A stretch of DNA of 64,000 nucleotides from positions 7,054 to 71,053 of the forward strand of contig CAYTZN010000012.1 of assembly GCA_964442495.1 (NCBI GenBank). The letters run 5' to 3'. Shown here one piece after another: positions 36,517 through 45,599 of the stretch. The position numbers were made by a program, and so were the translations under genes. The notes beneath the pieces were generated by a model, which worked only from the letters and a program-made list of their open reading frames with translations, did no database searches and was not told where the DNA came from. The stretch comes from CAYTZN01 sp964442495. GTDB taxonomy: Bacteria; Pseudomonadota; Gammaproteobacteria; Legionellales; Legionellaceae. Within the stretch, counting starts at the first letter, position 1; each line of letters opens with the position of its first letter.

Positions 36517-37329
36517 ATGAACATTGATGATTTTCGATACATGTGGCGTGGCAAACGCCTAAAAACTTTGAGCCCTAAAGAGGCGCACTTATTGCATCCC
36601 ATTAATATACACGGCAAAGGTACCAAGCGCGCATTGCTCCTTTTACATGGGTTTTCCTCATCACCTGCAGTCTTTCGCCAACTGGCCCCTGCCATTGCCC
36701 CGACCTATGATGCCATTATAAGCCCAACCCTGCCCGGACACGGCAATAGTCTTGATGCGTTCGCCAAAGCAAAAGCATTGGATTGGATCACAGCAGCCGA
36801 AGAGGCCTGCCAAGAGTTGGTAAAAAAATATCACAAAGTAGATGTGTTGGGACTCTCATTAGGAGGGTTGCTGGCCTGTCATTTAAGCCAAAAAATGACG
36901 TTAAATCACTTGTATTTATTAGCACCGGCTCTCGCACTTCAAGTCAACGTCCCTTGGGCATTAAAGATAGCGCAAATATTACGAAAACTTGGGTTTAGTT
37001 ATTTGCGCAATCGTGCGGGAAACTTACACTCTGAAGTGCACAGTGAAATTGCTTATCGACAACTTCCTATCACAACACTCATTGAGATTTTAACGCTCGT
37101 GAATGAGTTTAAGTTTATGCCACCCAACTGCCCCACCGACTTATTCTTAGGCAGATTTGATCAAACCGTGAGCTCTAATAAAGTAGCGGAGCGCCTTGCT
37201 GATTTGCCGAATATCACCACGCATTGGCTCGAAAAATCCGCCCATGTTTTACCATTAGACGGTGATATTGATACGATCATTACCTGCATTAAAAACAATT
37301 TCAGCGCGGCGCCTAAGCTCACAACTTAG
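36517..37329 (+). CDS. Alpha/beta hydrolase (carboxylesterase/lipase-like)
   Basis: A 270-residue cytosolic serine hydrolase. Visible: 'ALLLLHGFSSSPAVFRQLAP' (oxyanion region), nucleophile elbow 'VLGLSLGGLLACHLS', a probable acid in 'LFLGRFDQTVSS', and the catalytic His in 'EKSAHVLPLDGD'. This matches the EstB/YvaK-type carboxylesterases and monoglyceride lipases, with 'SAHVLPLDxD' typical of the carboxylesterase Est30 group. The ATG at 36517 is chosen because AAGG lies 6 nt upstream; 36511 is the alternative. Convergent with the lipoprotein at 37335, 5 bp away. Confidence 0.88.
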   Translation: MNIDDFRYMWRGKRLKTLSPKEAHLLHPINIHGKGTKRALLLLHGFSSSPAVFRQLAPAIAPTYDAIISPTLPGHGNSLDAFAKAKALDWITAAEEACQELVKKYHKVDVLGLSLGGLLACHLSQKMTLNHLYLLAPALALQVNVPWALKIAQILRKLGFSYLRNRAGNLHSEVHSEIAYRQLPITTLIEILTLVNEFKFMPPNCPTDLFLGRFDQTVSSNKVAERLADLPNITTHWLEKSAHVLPLDGDIDTIITCIKNNFSAAPKLTT

Positions 37330-37334
37330 AGCGC

Positions 37335-38279
37335 TTATTTATTATATTGATCATATTCCTGTATATAAGGCTGACTTAAGTCACGCATGTCCAATACGGC
37401 GCCGTTAAAAGCCATAAAGTCTGCTTTCATGACAGGAATGTTATAAAAGAGAATATCACTGGTATCGGTAGCAAGCGTATGCTGGCGCTTTACTGCCGCA
37501 ATTTCCGCAACAGATTTGCCATGTGTTTTAACAAAAGAACGCTCGGCACGTAGGTATCGACCATTAAAATGAGCATTATCCCAAAGCTCAACATCCAAGT
37601 GCTCAGCAATGCCTGCTAACTGAATAAAAGTTCGACCGTGTCCACGAATGGTTAATGCCTTACTTTTTACCCAGTACATGCTTACCCAGCTATCGTTGTT
37701 TAAATCTAACGATGAGAGATTAGCAAAACCACCCAATTTAACGCGAGATTTACCGGCAAGTTTTACTTGCAGCGCCGGGCTATTAATACCATTAATCTCT
37801 ATTGCGCCCGAACCTGACAATTGAAGTTTACGAACCCCAAGCGTGCCTTGTAACAATGTGCTGCCTTGATTATCAATCACCACATCAAGCAGCCTTGTAT
37901 GCAAATGTTTACCTACTATAACGCCCGTGCCATGGTATTCAAAAGCATTTAAATAGCGGCTATCAATTTCCACATGTACTCCACCATGCTTCGGATAGCC
38001 TCGGCCCAAACTTACATGCAACGTACCATTTGTGACCCCAATCACAACATGCGCGAGATCATCTGGGGAGCCCTTTAAAGTGACTTGCGGGTGAGCGTAA
38101 CCCGTGCGTAAAGTTACGTTAAGAACACCCTCTACAGATACACGAGTAAAATCAGACACTTGTCGATGCTGTTTGCTGCTATGATAAGGAAACGTGGTCT
38201 GTTTTTGAGACGAATGGGTGCAGCCTGACAAGAGCACTGCTGAACATATCAATAAAAAAAACCGCACGAACATAATCAC
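37335..38279 (-). CDS. Lipoprotein with DUF2807-like (GIN) adhesin-head fold
   Basis: A 314-residue lipoprotein: signal peptide and lipobox LLSGC. The mature domain is a right-handed beta-helix-like repeat of short strands: 'FTRVSVEGVLNVTLRTG', 'VTLKGSPDDLAHVVIGVTNGTLHVSLGRGYP', 'QGSTLLQGTLGVRKLQLSGSGAIEINGI', then a second set of similar repeats. 'GxLNVTLxxG' and 'LxLSGSGxIxI' fit the DUF2807 (putative autotransporter adhesin head) family. It likely sits in the periplasm or on the surface. Ligand unknown. Confidence 0.8.
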   Translation of the reverse strand: MIMFVRFFLLICSAVLLSGCTHSSQKQTTFPYHSSKQHRQVSDFTRVSVEGVLNVTLRTGYAHPQVTLKGSPDDLAHVVIGVTNGTLHVSLGRGYPKHGGVHVEIDSRYLNAFEYHGTGVIVGKHLHTRLLDVVIDNQGSTLLQGTLGVRKLQLSGSGAIEINGINSPALQVKLAGKSRVKLGGFANLSSLDLNNDSWVSMYWVKSKALTIRGHGRTFIQLAGIAEHLDVELWDNAHFNGRYLRAERSFVKTHGKSVAEIAAVKRQHTLATDTSDILFYNIPVMKADFMAFNGAVLDMRDLSQPYIQEYDQYNK

Positions 38280-38370
38280 CCTTCCCAGTCCATTATTTTA
38301 TCTACATTAGAGGAAGATGGCCCTTTGTGCAACCAATACGAGCCCATCCTGATTAAGGCCAATGAATACA

Positions 38371-39606
38371 TTACACCACTTGCCCTGCGGCCCATCCTGA
38401 AGACCAGGCCCATTGAAAATTATAACCGCCAAGCCAACCTGTCACGTCCACCACTTCACCAATGCAATAAAGCCCAGGTACAGACTTAACTTCCATCGTT
38501 TGAGAAGAAAGAGCATCTGTGTCAATGCCACCTAACGTGACTTCAGCCGTGCGGTAACCTTCTGTAGCATTAGGCTTGATACACCATTGTTTTAAAGAAG
38601 TGGTTATCTCGTCAAGGGCTTGAAAAGACAGTTGCTGCAATTCGCTTTCTATTAACGCCTCAGGAAAAAGCACATTGACCACACGCTTAGGAAGTGCTTC
38701 AGCAATACAATGCTTTAATCGCGTTCTTGGCTCTAGGCGCTTACGCTCTGTTAAAGACGTTGCCCACTTATCATTTGCATCCAAATCGATGGATAGCGTA
38801 TCCCCGGGTTGCCAATAAGAAGAGATTTGCAGCATGGCAGGACCACTTAACCCTCGATGGGTAAACAGCATGTTTTCAGTGAAGGCTTGGCCGTTACACT
38901 CCACCCGACAAGGGAGCGATACCCCAGATAAAACACTTAAACGAGCCTTCTCCTCTGGCTGCAATGTAAAAGGCACTAATCCTGCACGTGTAGGGTGCAC
39001 ATGAAGACCAAATTGAGCCGCCAGTTGATAACCATAGGGTGATGCACCCATCGTGGGAATAGAAAGCCCCCCTGTCGCAATCACGAGTGATTGACACGAT
39101 AATCGTTCATTGCTTTTAAGCACCACATCAAAGCGTGAGCCGTCCGCAACAACCTGACTAACACTCGTGTTTAAACGGATAGAAACCTTGGCTTTTTCAC
39201 AACAAGACAATAGCATCACGACAAGATCCGAAGCTTTATTATCACAAAATAATTGCCCATGGGATTTTTCATGAAAAGGAATGTGGTGTTGCCTTACCAA
39301 ATCAATAAAATGATAAGGTGTATAACGTTTTAGGGCCGACTTACAAAAATGGGGGTTGGCTGAAAGGTAATGGTGAGCTTGAACATCGTAATTGGTAAAA
39401 TTACACCGGCCCCCGCCTGACATCAAAATTTTTTTCCCCATTTTATTCGCATGGTCAATAACCAAAACCCGCCGCCCACGTTGTCCTGCCTCAATTGCAC
39501 ACATCAACCCTGCGGCACCTGCCCCAATCACAATAACATCTGGATTTTTCACGACCAACTCATCTAACACCTGAAAATACTGCGTAGTGTAGCCGAAAAA
39601 TATCAC
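38371..39606 (-). CDS. HI0933/YhiN-family flavoprotein
   Basis: A 411-residue FAD-dependent oxidoreductase-like protein. 'VIVIGAGAAGLMCAIEAGQRGRRVLVID' is the dinucleotide-binding motif, 'KILMSGGGRCNFTN' is the family's signature, and 'GLSIPTMGASPYGYQLA' and 'CIGEVVDVTGWLGGYNFQWAWSSGWAAGQ' close it. The physiological substrate of this common family is unknown. The first 20 or so residues precede the usual family start, so a GTG near 39547 (before 'KNPDVIVIGAG') may be the true initiation codon. Confidence 0.92.
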   Translation of the reverse strand: MIFFGYTTQYFQVLDELVVKNPDVIVIGAGAAGLMCAIEAGQRGRRVLVIDHANKMGKKILMSGGGRCNFTNYDVQAHHYLSANPHFCKSALKRYTPYHFIDLVRQHHIPFHEKSHGQLFCDNKASDLVVMLLSCCEKAKVSIRLNTSVSQVVADGSRFDVVLKSNERLSCQSLVIATGGLSIPTMGASPYGYQLAAQFGLHVHPTRAGLVPFTLQPEEKARLSVLSGVSLPCRVECNGQAFTENMLFTHRGLSGPAMLQISSYWQPGDTLSIDLDANDKWATSLTERKRLEPRTRLKHCIAEALPKRVVNVLFPEALIESELQQLSFQALDEITTSLKQWCIKPNATEGYRTAEVTLGGIDTDALSSQTMEVKSVPGLYCIGEVVDVTGWLGGYNFQWAWSSGWAAGQVV

Positions 39607-39659
39607 CTAATTGAAAAATATGTTATCTATATATCAATATTAAAGAAATTTTAGAGGGA

Positions 39660-40373
39660 ATGATGACCGATTCAATCAAGGCAAAACTCACTGAAGCCAG
39701 TGGCAACCGGGTGGATTTTTTTAATATTGGGGGCTTAGCAAAGGAGCGTACGCAAAAAACACTCTGGGGATTATGGAATAATTACACGTGGCGAGAGCTT
39801 TTTATTCGTGGCGGCATTGTTTTTACTGCTGCAGCATGCGGTATACTAGCAGCTCAAAGCTGCAATGATGACAGCAACGAGTGCAGTCCTCTTACTAGGG
39901 GAATAACTGCCGCTGGTTTAGGCTTTTTTTTCTTACACACGGCAGCTCTTTTACCAACCGTGCACCGCCGCAATAAAATAAAAGTCGACACACAGGAACT
40001 TATTGACGATATAGAAAAAACGCTCACATGCTTAAACGAAAAGTACTCACCTAAATCACCTCAGCATGAAACCTGTTTAATCCTCACTACAAAAATAAAA
40101 CAAATTTATGGTCAAATTCAAACATTAAGACTGCCTTTAATAAAAAAGGGTGATGCTGTACAAAATTTATTAACCATTAAAACGTTGATAAGAAACATGT
40201 CCCGAAAAATTGACGGCATGCATAACCAATTAAACGCAAATAAAGACGACGCATCCGAGGAAGGCGCTGTGCTAAATCTAGCGAAAGATTTTTGGGATCA
40301 ACATTTTGATATTATTCTAGAGGAGCTAAAAAATACCGATGCAGGCAAGAGCACGCTGAGCAAACACATGTAA
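39660..40373 (+). CDS. Membrane-associated orphan protein, possible effector
   Basis: A 237-residue protein with two hydrophobic segments (about residues 50-67 and 80-99) separated by a short Asp/Asn/Cys loop ('SCNDDSNECSPLTRG'), followed by a long helical cytosolic part. There is no signal peptide. A hairpin of two membrane helices plus coiled-coil tail is common among Legionella effectors that sit on host membranes, but this is inference. AGAGGGA precedes the ATG. It is a single-gene unit, followed by a hairpin-rich intergenic region. Confidence 0.6.
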   Translation: MMTDSIKAKLTEASGNRVDFFNIGGLAKERTQKTLWGLWNNYTWRELFIRGGIVFTAAACGILAAQSCNDDSNECSPLTRGITAAGLGFFFLHTAALLPTVHRRNKIKVDTQELIDDIEKTLTCLNEKYSPKSPQHETCLILTTKIKQIYGQIQTLRLPLIKKGDAVQNLLTIKTLIRNMSRKIDGMHNQLNANKDDASEEGAVLNLAKDFWDQHFDIILEELKNTDAGKSTLSKHM

Positions 40374-40675
40374 ATACGCATTATAAAACCAAAGTGCCCA
40401 CGTTCCGCGCTTTATGCGCGGAATCCAGCAACGATCTTGATGCAAGACCGTATGAATACCGCGTATAAAGCGCGATAAGTAGGTGAATAGAGGGCTGTTG
40501 TGCTTAATGCGATTATCCTTTAAGAATGACGTTAGTGGCACATATTTATCAATGAAATAAATGGCATTTACGTTAAGCTCTGTTAATAATTACAGGGTAA
40601 AGAGACAAAGCTCTATACTAGTGCTTTATAAAATGTTGAACATTACTGAGCAATAAACCCAAGGACATGTAAAAA
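40374..40675. other. 302-bp intergenic region with a short palindrome
   Basis: No gene is visible. An 8-bp perfect stem, TTCCGCGC (40403-40410) and GCGCGGAA (40416-40423), lies near its left end. The first 29 or so bases (from 40376) share about 23 positions with 15860-15888 downstream of hslO, beginning ACGCATTATAAA. A second partial palindrome, CGCGTATAAAGCGCG, follows at about 40457. This looks like a decayed dispersed repeat. Confidence 0.5.
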
Positions 40676-41401
40676 ATGTTACGCATTCAACATAGATATT
40701 TATTGATGATGACATTTGTTCTGATGTTACTTCCAACGCTCAGTGAAGCATCAGGACGTTGCGTTATATTGTTACATGGATTAGCGCGCTCGCATTATTC
40801 AATGACAAAGCTTGCAAGAAACCTGCAAGCCCATGACTATATCGTGGTAAATAAAGACTACCCTTCTCGAAAAAAATCCATTACAGAGATTGCGTATCAG
40901 GAAATACCGCTTATGGTGGCTGATTGTTTAAAACATCATCCGGATAGTCTCTATTTTGTTACTCACTCCATGGGCGGCGTGGTCTTACGTCAGTACCTAC
41001 AAGAACATCCTCTGCCTATAAAACGCGCAAAAATCGTGATGCTTGGCCCACCCAATCACGGCAGTCCCTGGGTAGATTTTTTCAAGGGAGTGTGGTTATT
41101 TAAGGTCATAACAGGCCCTGCAGGGCAGCAGCTCACTACTGGAAAAACCTCCATTCCAAACCGTTTGGCAGTATCGTTGCCTTATCCTGTTGGAATCATT
41201 GCTGGAAGCTTTAGCTTTTTTCCTTTTGCGAAATGGTTTTTTCATGAACCAAACGATGGAAAAGTAGCTGTATCCAGCACGCAACTTGCAAAAATGGATG
41301 ATTTTATGGTGTTGCCTGTGAGCCATACATTCATGATGAACAATGCATTAGTAGAAGCCCAAATATTACATTTTTTTGATCACGGTAAATTTAACCATTA
41401 A
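40676..41401 (+). CDS. Exported triacylglycerol lipase-like alpha/beta hydrolase
   Basis: A 241-residue protein with an N-terminal signal peptide ('LLMMTFVLMLLPTLSEAS') then a lipase-type fold. 'CVILLHGLARSHYSMTKLARNL' is the oxyanion block and 'FVTHSMGGVVLRQYL' the nucleophile elbow with GHSMGG-like 'THSMGG'. 'VMLGPPNHGSPWVDFF' matches the PlaB/LipA-like 'GPPNxGS' motif. The fold suggests a periplasmic or secreted lipase acting on host or environmental lipids. Convergent with pabC, 12 bp apart. Confidence 0.87.
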   Translation: MLRIQHRYLLMMTFVLMLLPTLSEASGRCVILLHGLARSHYSMTKLARNLQAHDYIVVNKDYPSRKKSITEIAYQEIPLMVADCLKHHPDSLYFVTHSMGGVVLRQYLQEHPLPIKRAKIVMLGPPNHGSPWVDFFKGVWLFKVITGPAGQQLTTGKTSIPNRLAVSLPYPVGIIAGSFSFFPFAKWFFHEPNDGKVAVSSTQLAKMDDFMVLPVSHTFMMNNALVEAQILHFFDHGKFNH

Positions 41402-41413
41402 ACAAAGAGCATC

Positions 41414-42253
41414 TTAGATATAATTTTTTTTATCTCGTAACGTATCTGCTATTTCACAGGTTAGGTTAAAACGATTAAAGGTTTTGTTGTTCAATCGACA
41501 CAATGACTGAACCCCCATCAATGAATTGGTTAAAAAGACTTCATCGGCCATCATTAGCTCTGCTAAAGATATGGTTTTTTCTGTTATCGAAAAGAGCCCT
41601 GCAAATTCCTCAAGTAAAATGCTTCTGATAATGCCAGGTAGCGCACCATCGGAAACAGGTGGTGTAATAATGCATGAATTTTTAATCATAAACACATTAG
41701 AAACTGCGCCTTCGGCAAGGTTAGCTTGGGTGTTTAATAAAATGGCTTCATCATAACCTAAATTCAGAGCTTCTTGTTTAGCAAAAATATTATCAATATA
41801 GCTGGTGGATTTAAGCCGCGATGAAGGAGCCTGCTCATTTTTTTTAATGCTCACAACCGTCGCTGACCACGGCCCGTTAATTAGCGCATGTTCAAACACA
41901 GAAAGAATAACATTCGGCGTAAATGCGCCTGATGGCACCACCCCCCGCAGTGAATCCCCGCTCGATACCGTTAATCGAGCGCCGGCAAGGGTATGCTTTA
42001 AATCATTTTCTAAAATGAGTTCGTCAATCATTTGTGCGAGTTCTTCATAGGAAAAGGGCAGCGTAATCCCCACTATCCCAGCACTTTTTTTAAGCCTTTT
42101 CCAATGATAATCGAGCGCAGGTACTACCCCATGTTTAACCAAAATGGTTTCAAAGAGCCCGTGCCCAAGCGTAAAGCTTCTATCGTTATAATGCAGACAT
42201 GCTTGATTCGAGGGAATCACCTGTTTATTAAACATAATACGTGGAATGTTCAT
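41414..42253 (-). CDS. pabC: Aminodeoxychorismate lyase or related class-IV PLP aminotransferase
   Basis: A class IV PLP enzyme of 279 residues from the ATG at 42253, which has AGAGGT 9 nt upstream; a 36-residue longer frame reaches 42361. PabC cleaves 4-amino-4-deoxychorismate to p-aminobenzoate for folate. The lysine in 'LKSTSYIDNIFAKQEA' is the expected PLP-binding site, and 'GYDEAILLNTQANLAEGAVSNVFMI' and 'LTNSLMGVQSL' are conserved. Class IV also includes D-amino-acid and branched-chain aminotransferases, so the symbol is the likeliest reading. No other folate gene is adjacent. Confidence 0.8.
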   Translation of the reverse strand: MNIPRIMFNKQVIPSNQACLHYNDRSFTLGHGLFETILVKHGVVPALDYHWKRLKKSAGIVGITLPFSYEELAQMIDELILENDLKHTLAGARLTVSSGDSLRGVVPSGAFTPNVILSVFEHALINGPWSATVVSIKKNEQAPSSRLKSTSYIDNIFAKQEALNLGYDEAILLNTQANLAEGAVSNVFMIKNSCIITPPVSDGALPGIIRSILLEEFAGLFSITEKTISLAELMMADEVFLTNSLMGVQSLCRLNNKTFNRFNLTCEIADTLRDKKNYI

Positions 42254-42435
42254 CGAAACGTTACCTCTTAAAAATGAGCCCGTAAGCTTTTGCTTACTAG
42301 GTGCATCCTTGTTAATATTTGAGAAATCAAAAGGAGAGTAGCTGGCCCACACACCTATCATGATATCTCATTTTTATCTCTCTGCTTAGACTCGCCAACG
42401 CAGGGCCTCCACTTTAAACCCAACAATAGGCATTC

Positions 42436-43137
42436 ATGTTTAAATGTTCTAAATACCGCAAAATGATTGGGAAGCAAATAACGCTATTTTTTCTCATTTC
42501 ATTAACGGGTTTTATAAGCTCAAGTTATGCAATGATAAGCAATAACAAAGCATGGTCACTTGTAACTTTGTCCGGCAATTATGGTTGGTTTTTATACAGT
42601 ATTGAACCACAGCTTCGAGCCATTGAAGCGAACAATCCTTTTAATCAATTTTTAGCCAACGCAGGCGGGGGCTATCAAATCACCCCCCACTGGCAATTAT
42701 GGTTAGGCCAAACATTAGGCACGACGTCTCAAGATGCAGACCCTGGTGATTTTGAAGAGTACCGTGTTTGGGAGCAAGCTATTTGGCAACACCCTTTTTA
42801 TCGAACGACACTTACATCAAGAACGCGACTTGAGCAACGCAAATCCTTTGACTACGCCACCTGGGCAAATCGTATTCGCGAGCGTCTTTTAATCAACATT
42901 CCACTCACTACCAACACCGCCTTGGCCATTAGCAATGAGCTTTTAGTCAATCTCAATCAGGTACAATGGATAACCACCAAAACCTGGGACCAAAACAGAG
43001 CTTATGCGGGTATTGTCCAACAACTCTCCAAAACAACTTCTTTAAGCGTTGGCTACATGAATCAATGGATTTTTAGCCCAACGGTGCAATCGGATAAAGT
43101 GTTGGTTGTTAATTTATTGATTGATTTGCCCACATGA
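42436..43137 (+). CDS. DUF2490-family outer-membrane protein
   Basis: A 233-residue exported protein with a signal peptide ending near 'SSSYAMIS'. The mature part is barrel-like with strands such as 'AGGGYQITPHWQLWLGQTLG', 'TLTSRTRLEQRKSFDYATWANRIRERLLI' and 'TSLSVGYMNQWIF'. The 'RxRxEQR...WANRxRxRLL' block is the DUF2490 signature. The role of this family is unknown. AGG lies 6 nt before the ATG. Divergent from pabC. Confidence 0.8.
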   Translation: MFKCSKYRKMIGKQITLFFLISLTGFISSSYAMISNNKAWSLVTLSGNYGWFLYSIEPQLRAIEANNPFNQFLANAGGGYQITPHWQLWLGQTLGTTSQDADPGDFEEYRVWEQAIWQHPFYRTTLTSRTRLEQRKSFDYATWANRIRERLLINIPLTTNTALAISNELLVNLNQVQWITTKTWDQNRAYAGIVQQLSKTTSLSVGYMNQWIFSPTVQSDKVLVVNLLIDLPT

Positions 43138-43249
43138 GAGTAGCTTTTTATATGACAGAGCTAAATCTAGAAATGTAAACACTAGAATTGCTCGCTAAAA
43201 ATTCCGCCCTTACCCTCATTAAAAGATCCAGTCTAAGATCTGTTTATAT

Positions 43250-43849
43250 TTGTATGATATGCTTATCTTTTTTTTCATGCTTTTTTTTATGCCTATTACT
43301 CTTAAACATTATTTTAAAAAAATTAAGTATCCTATTCCAAACATGGAAGACATGGATTCCACACAAAAAATAAAAGGAGATGACGCATTTAAATTTCAAA
43401 AAATTGAAATTGAAGATGTGCATGTATTGGAGCGCAAAACTGCTCAAGGATGGTTAAGACTCAGTCAAACTAAGCTGCAAGCTATCACGGAGGCTCAAAT
43501 CAACTATTATCTATCAAAAATAGAGTACGCCCCCTCCGTCATTATTCGTGACAAAATCACACTTATAGCTTGTGTCACAGAGAATGGACGGAAATCTTTA
43601 GTGTGGGACAGCTCAACTAGTGAGCTAAAATTCTCAAAATACGAAAAAGATGTTTATAGCCAAATGAAGCTCAGTGTAAAAGATGGATATAAAGTTTTAC
43701 AGGAGGAAGTTGATATACCTATTTCCTTTGTAAAATTTAATGCCTACTGCACAAAAACTCCACTTATTAAAAGACCATGGGAAACACCTGTTACATCAAG
43801 AGAACAACTAGAAAATGCCCCTATAGCAAAAACATTTTTATCAGCTTAG
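43250..43849 (+). CDS. Uncharacterised protein with N-terminal membrane anchor
   Basis: A 199-residue product. A hydrophobic Phe/Met-rich helix covers about residues 3-18 with a Lys-rich stop ('KHYFKKIKY'); the rest is soluble. A compact alpha/beta domain follows ('VLERKTAQGWLRLSQTKLQAITEAQINYYLSKI', 'SVIIRDKITLIACVTENGRKSLVWDSS'). No ribosome-binding site is obvious; starts at Met4 or Met10 are possible. It precedes queF by 30 bp on the same strand, so the two may be co-transcribed. Function unknown. Confidence 0.55.
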   Translation: MYDMLIFFFMLFFMPITLKHYFKKIKYPIPNMEDMDSTQKIKGDDAFKFQKIEIEDVHVLERKTAQGWLRLSQTKLQAITEAQINYYLSKIEYAPSVIIRDKITLIACVTENGRKSLVWDSSTSELKFSKYEKDVYSQMKLSVKDGYKVLQEEVDIPISFVKFNAYCTKTPLIKRPWETPVTSREQLENAPIAKTFLSA

Positions 43850-43879
43850 TCAATAATTACACTATAGGAACCAACCCCA

Positions 43880-44734
43880 ATGAATGATGATGTTTTAAAG
43901 CAATACCAGTCCATTTCTCTTGAATCGGAACTTGGGCAATCCTCTGCTTATGAGTCCACCTATAATCCAAACCGGCTTTATCCCATACCAAGGGCGCCGA
44001 AACGCCAAGAAATTGGTATTAACCCGGATAAGTTACCCTTTAAAGGGTTTGATTGTTGGAATCATTATGAAGTCTCTTGGCTTAATCAAAAAGGCAAGCC
44101 CATGGTTGGAATTGCTGAAATCATTTACGATTGCAATTCGCCGAAACTGATTGAATCAAAATCATTAAAACTCTATTTTAATTCGTTTAATAACACCCAA
44201 ATGAACAGCATTGGAGAGCTTGAATTACTGATTAAAAAAGACCTTGAAGAGCGAATTGAAGCCACGGTTTTTGTTAAAATCTATTCGTTAACAGCCCCCC
44301 AATATACCCTGCACCAAACGTTTGAAGGCGAGCTCATTGATAACCTGGACATCGAATGCTCAGTCTATTTAGTAGAGCCCTCGTTTCTTTCCACAACGGA
44401 TGAACGCGTTGACGAAGTGCTGTACTCCGATTTATTAAAATCAAATTGCCTTGTGACGCATCAACCCGATTGGGGCAGTGTTCAAATTGCTTATAAAGGC
44501 AAAAAAATTACTCGGGAAGGTCTCTTAAAATATCTTATTTCTTTCCGAAACCATAATGAATTTCATGAGCAATGCATTGAACGTATTTTTATAGACATTA
44601 TGAAACATTGTAAGCCTGAGCAACTGACCGTTTATGGGCGCTACACCCGCCGAGGCGGCTTGGATATTAACCCTTATCGTACAACAGAAGACTGCTCGTT
44701 TAATGATAAAAACAAACGATTGAGTCGGCAATGA
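43880..44734 (+). CDS. queF: NADPH-dependent 7-cyano-7-deazaguanine reductase
   Basis: Reduces preQ0 to preQ1 in queuosine biosynthesis. The 284-residue bimodular (YqcD-type) tunnelling-fold enzyme shows 'LYPIPRAPKRQEIGI', 'FKGFDCWNHYEVSWLNQKGKP', 'SPKLIESKSLKLYFNSFN' and the catalytic Cys at residue 190 in 'SNCLVTHQPDWGSV', the same number as in E. coli QueF. The C-terminal block 'YGRYTRRGGLDINPYR' is also conserved. No other queuosine gene is in the window. AGGA lies upstream of the ATG. Convergent with the DUF1295 gene. Confidence 0.97.
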   Translation: MNDDVLKQYQSISLESELGQSSAYESTYNPNRLYPIPRAPKRQEIGINPDKLPFKGFDCWNHYEVSWLNQKGKPMVGIAEIIYDCNSPKLIESKSLKLYFNSFNNTQMNSIGELELLIKKDLEERIEATVFVKIYSLTAPQYTLHQTFEGELIDNLDIECSVYLVEPSFLSTTDERVDEVLYSDLLKSNCLVTHQPDWGSVQIAYKGKKITREGLLKYLISFRNHNEFHEQCIERIFIDIMKHCKPEQLTVYGRYTRRGGLDINPYRTTEDCSFNDKNKRLSRQ

Positions 44735-44744
44735 TAAACTCACC

Positions 44745-45521
44745 TCAATGCTCTATTCTTTGTTTTTTGCCAAACAATTTAGGAAAAAACATCGGTGTGC
44801 TTTTTTGGTAGGCTAAATACGCCTTTTTTTTAGATTTAATTGATTGAGCCTCAGTCATTGGCCCCGTGACTTTTGTCATGAGTAAATAAAGCATTACGGG
44901 TGAAATCAAAGCTAACACGCCATATGGGCTGGTGAATGCCAACATTGCAAAACAACACCACGTTAACCATTCAAAAAAATAGTTGGGGTGCCTTGAAAAA
45001 CGCCATAGCCCTGTATCACATAATTTACCCGGATGATTTTTTTTAAATTGTTGTAACTGTCTATCCGCTGTGGTTTCTAAAATAATGGAGAACAACGCAA
45101 GAAAAAAGGCAACATAATCTAACCCGCTAACGTGTTGCTTTCCAGAGATTGAAATAAAATACCAAGGCAATGAGACCATTAAAATAAGAAGCCCCTGCAA
45201 TTGAAAATTCAACAAAAACCCCAACGGTTTGTTCATTTTCCATTTTGCACTCAGGGAGAGATAACGCTCATCAATTTTACCGTGATAAATACGCGTTAAC
45301 CAAAGGTATAAACCTAAGCGCGCGCCCCAAAACAATAAAAGCAAACTGAGAGCAATTGATCTGCATGATAAAGGATGACTGTATAAATAAAAAAAACCCA
45401 CTACGGTTAACCCAGTTGCCCAACCAACATCAACAACAGACGGGTTCCCACGGTAAAGGTACCACCCCCAAATCAAAAACATGTGCAAAAATATCAAACC
45501 TACAGCGAGTAAAAATATCAT
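44745..45521 (-). CDS. DUF1295 membrane protein (steroid 5-alpha-reductase-like)
   Basis: A 258-residue inner-membrane protein with about six hydrophobic segments. 'NPSVVDVGWATGLTVVGFF' and 'LWRFSRHPNYFFEWLTWCCFAML' are DUF1295 signatures; the latter is the conserved 'sRHPNYxxE' cofactor-site motif shared with isoprenylcysteine methyltransferases and sterol reductases. The ATG at 45521 is preferred over the 45563 frame because it begins the first membrane helix directly and follows AAAGGCG. Substrate unknown. It is last in the long minus-strand run. Confidence 0.87.
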   Translation of the reverse strand: MIFLLAVGLIFLHMFLIWGWYLYRGNPSVVDVGWATGLTVVGFFYLYSHPLSCRSIALSLLLLFWGARLGLYLWLTRIYHGKIDERYLSLSAKWKMNKPLGFLLNFQLQGLLILMVSLPWYFISISGKQHVSGLDYVAFFLALFSIILETTADRQLQQFKKNHPGKLCDTGLWRFSRHPNYFFEWLTWCCFAMLAFTSPYGVLALISPVMLYLLMTKVTGPMTEAQSIKSKKKAYLAYQKSTPMFFPKLFGKKQRIEH

Positions 45522-45599
45522 AAAAGCGCCTTTTCTTAGTGGTTTATAAACCCAAAAACTCACAATCGTATGAGAAAACCTTCCTACTTTGCGCCATAT

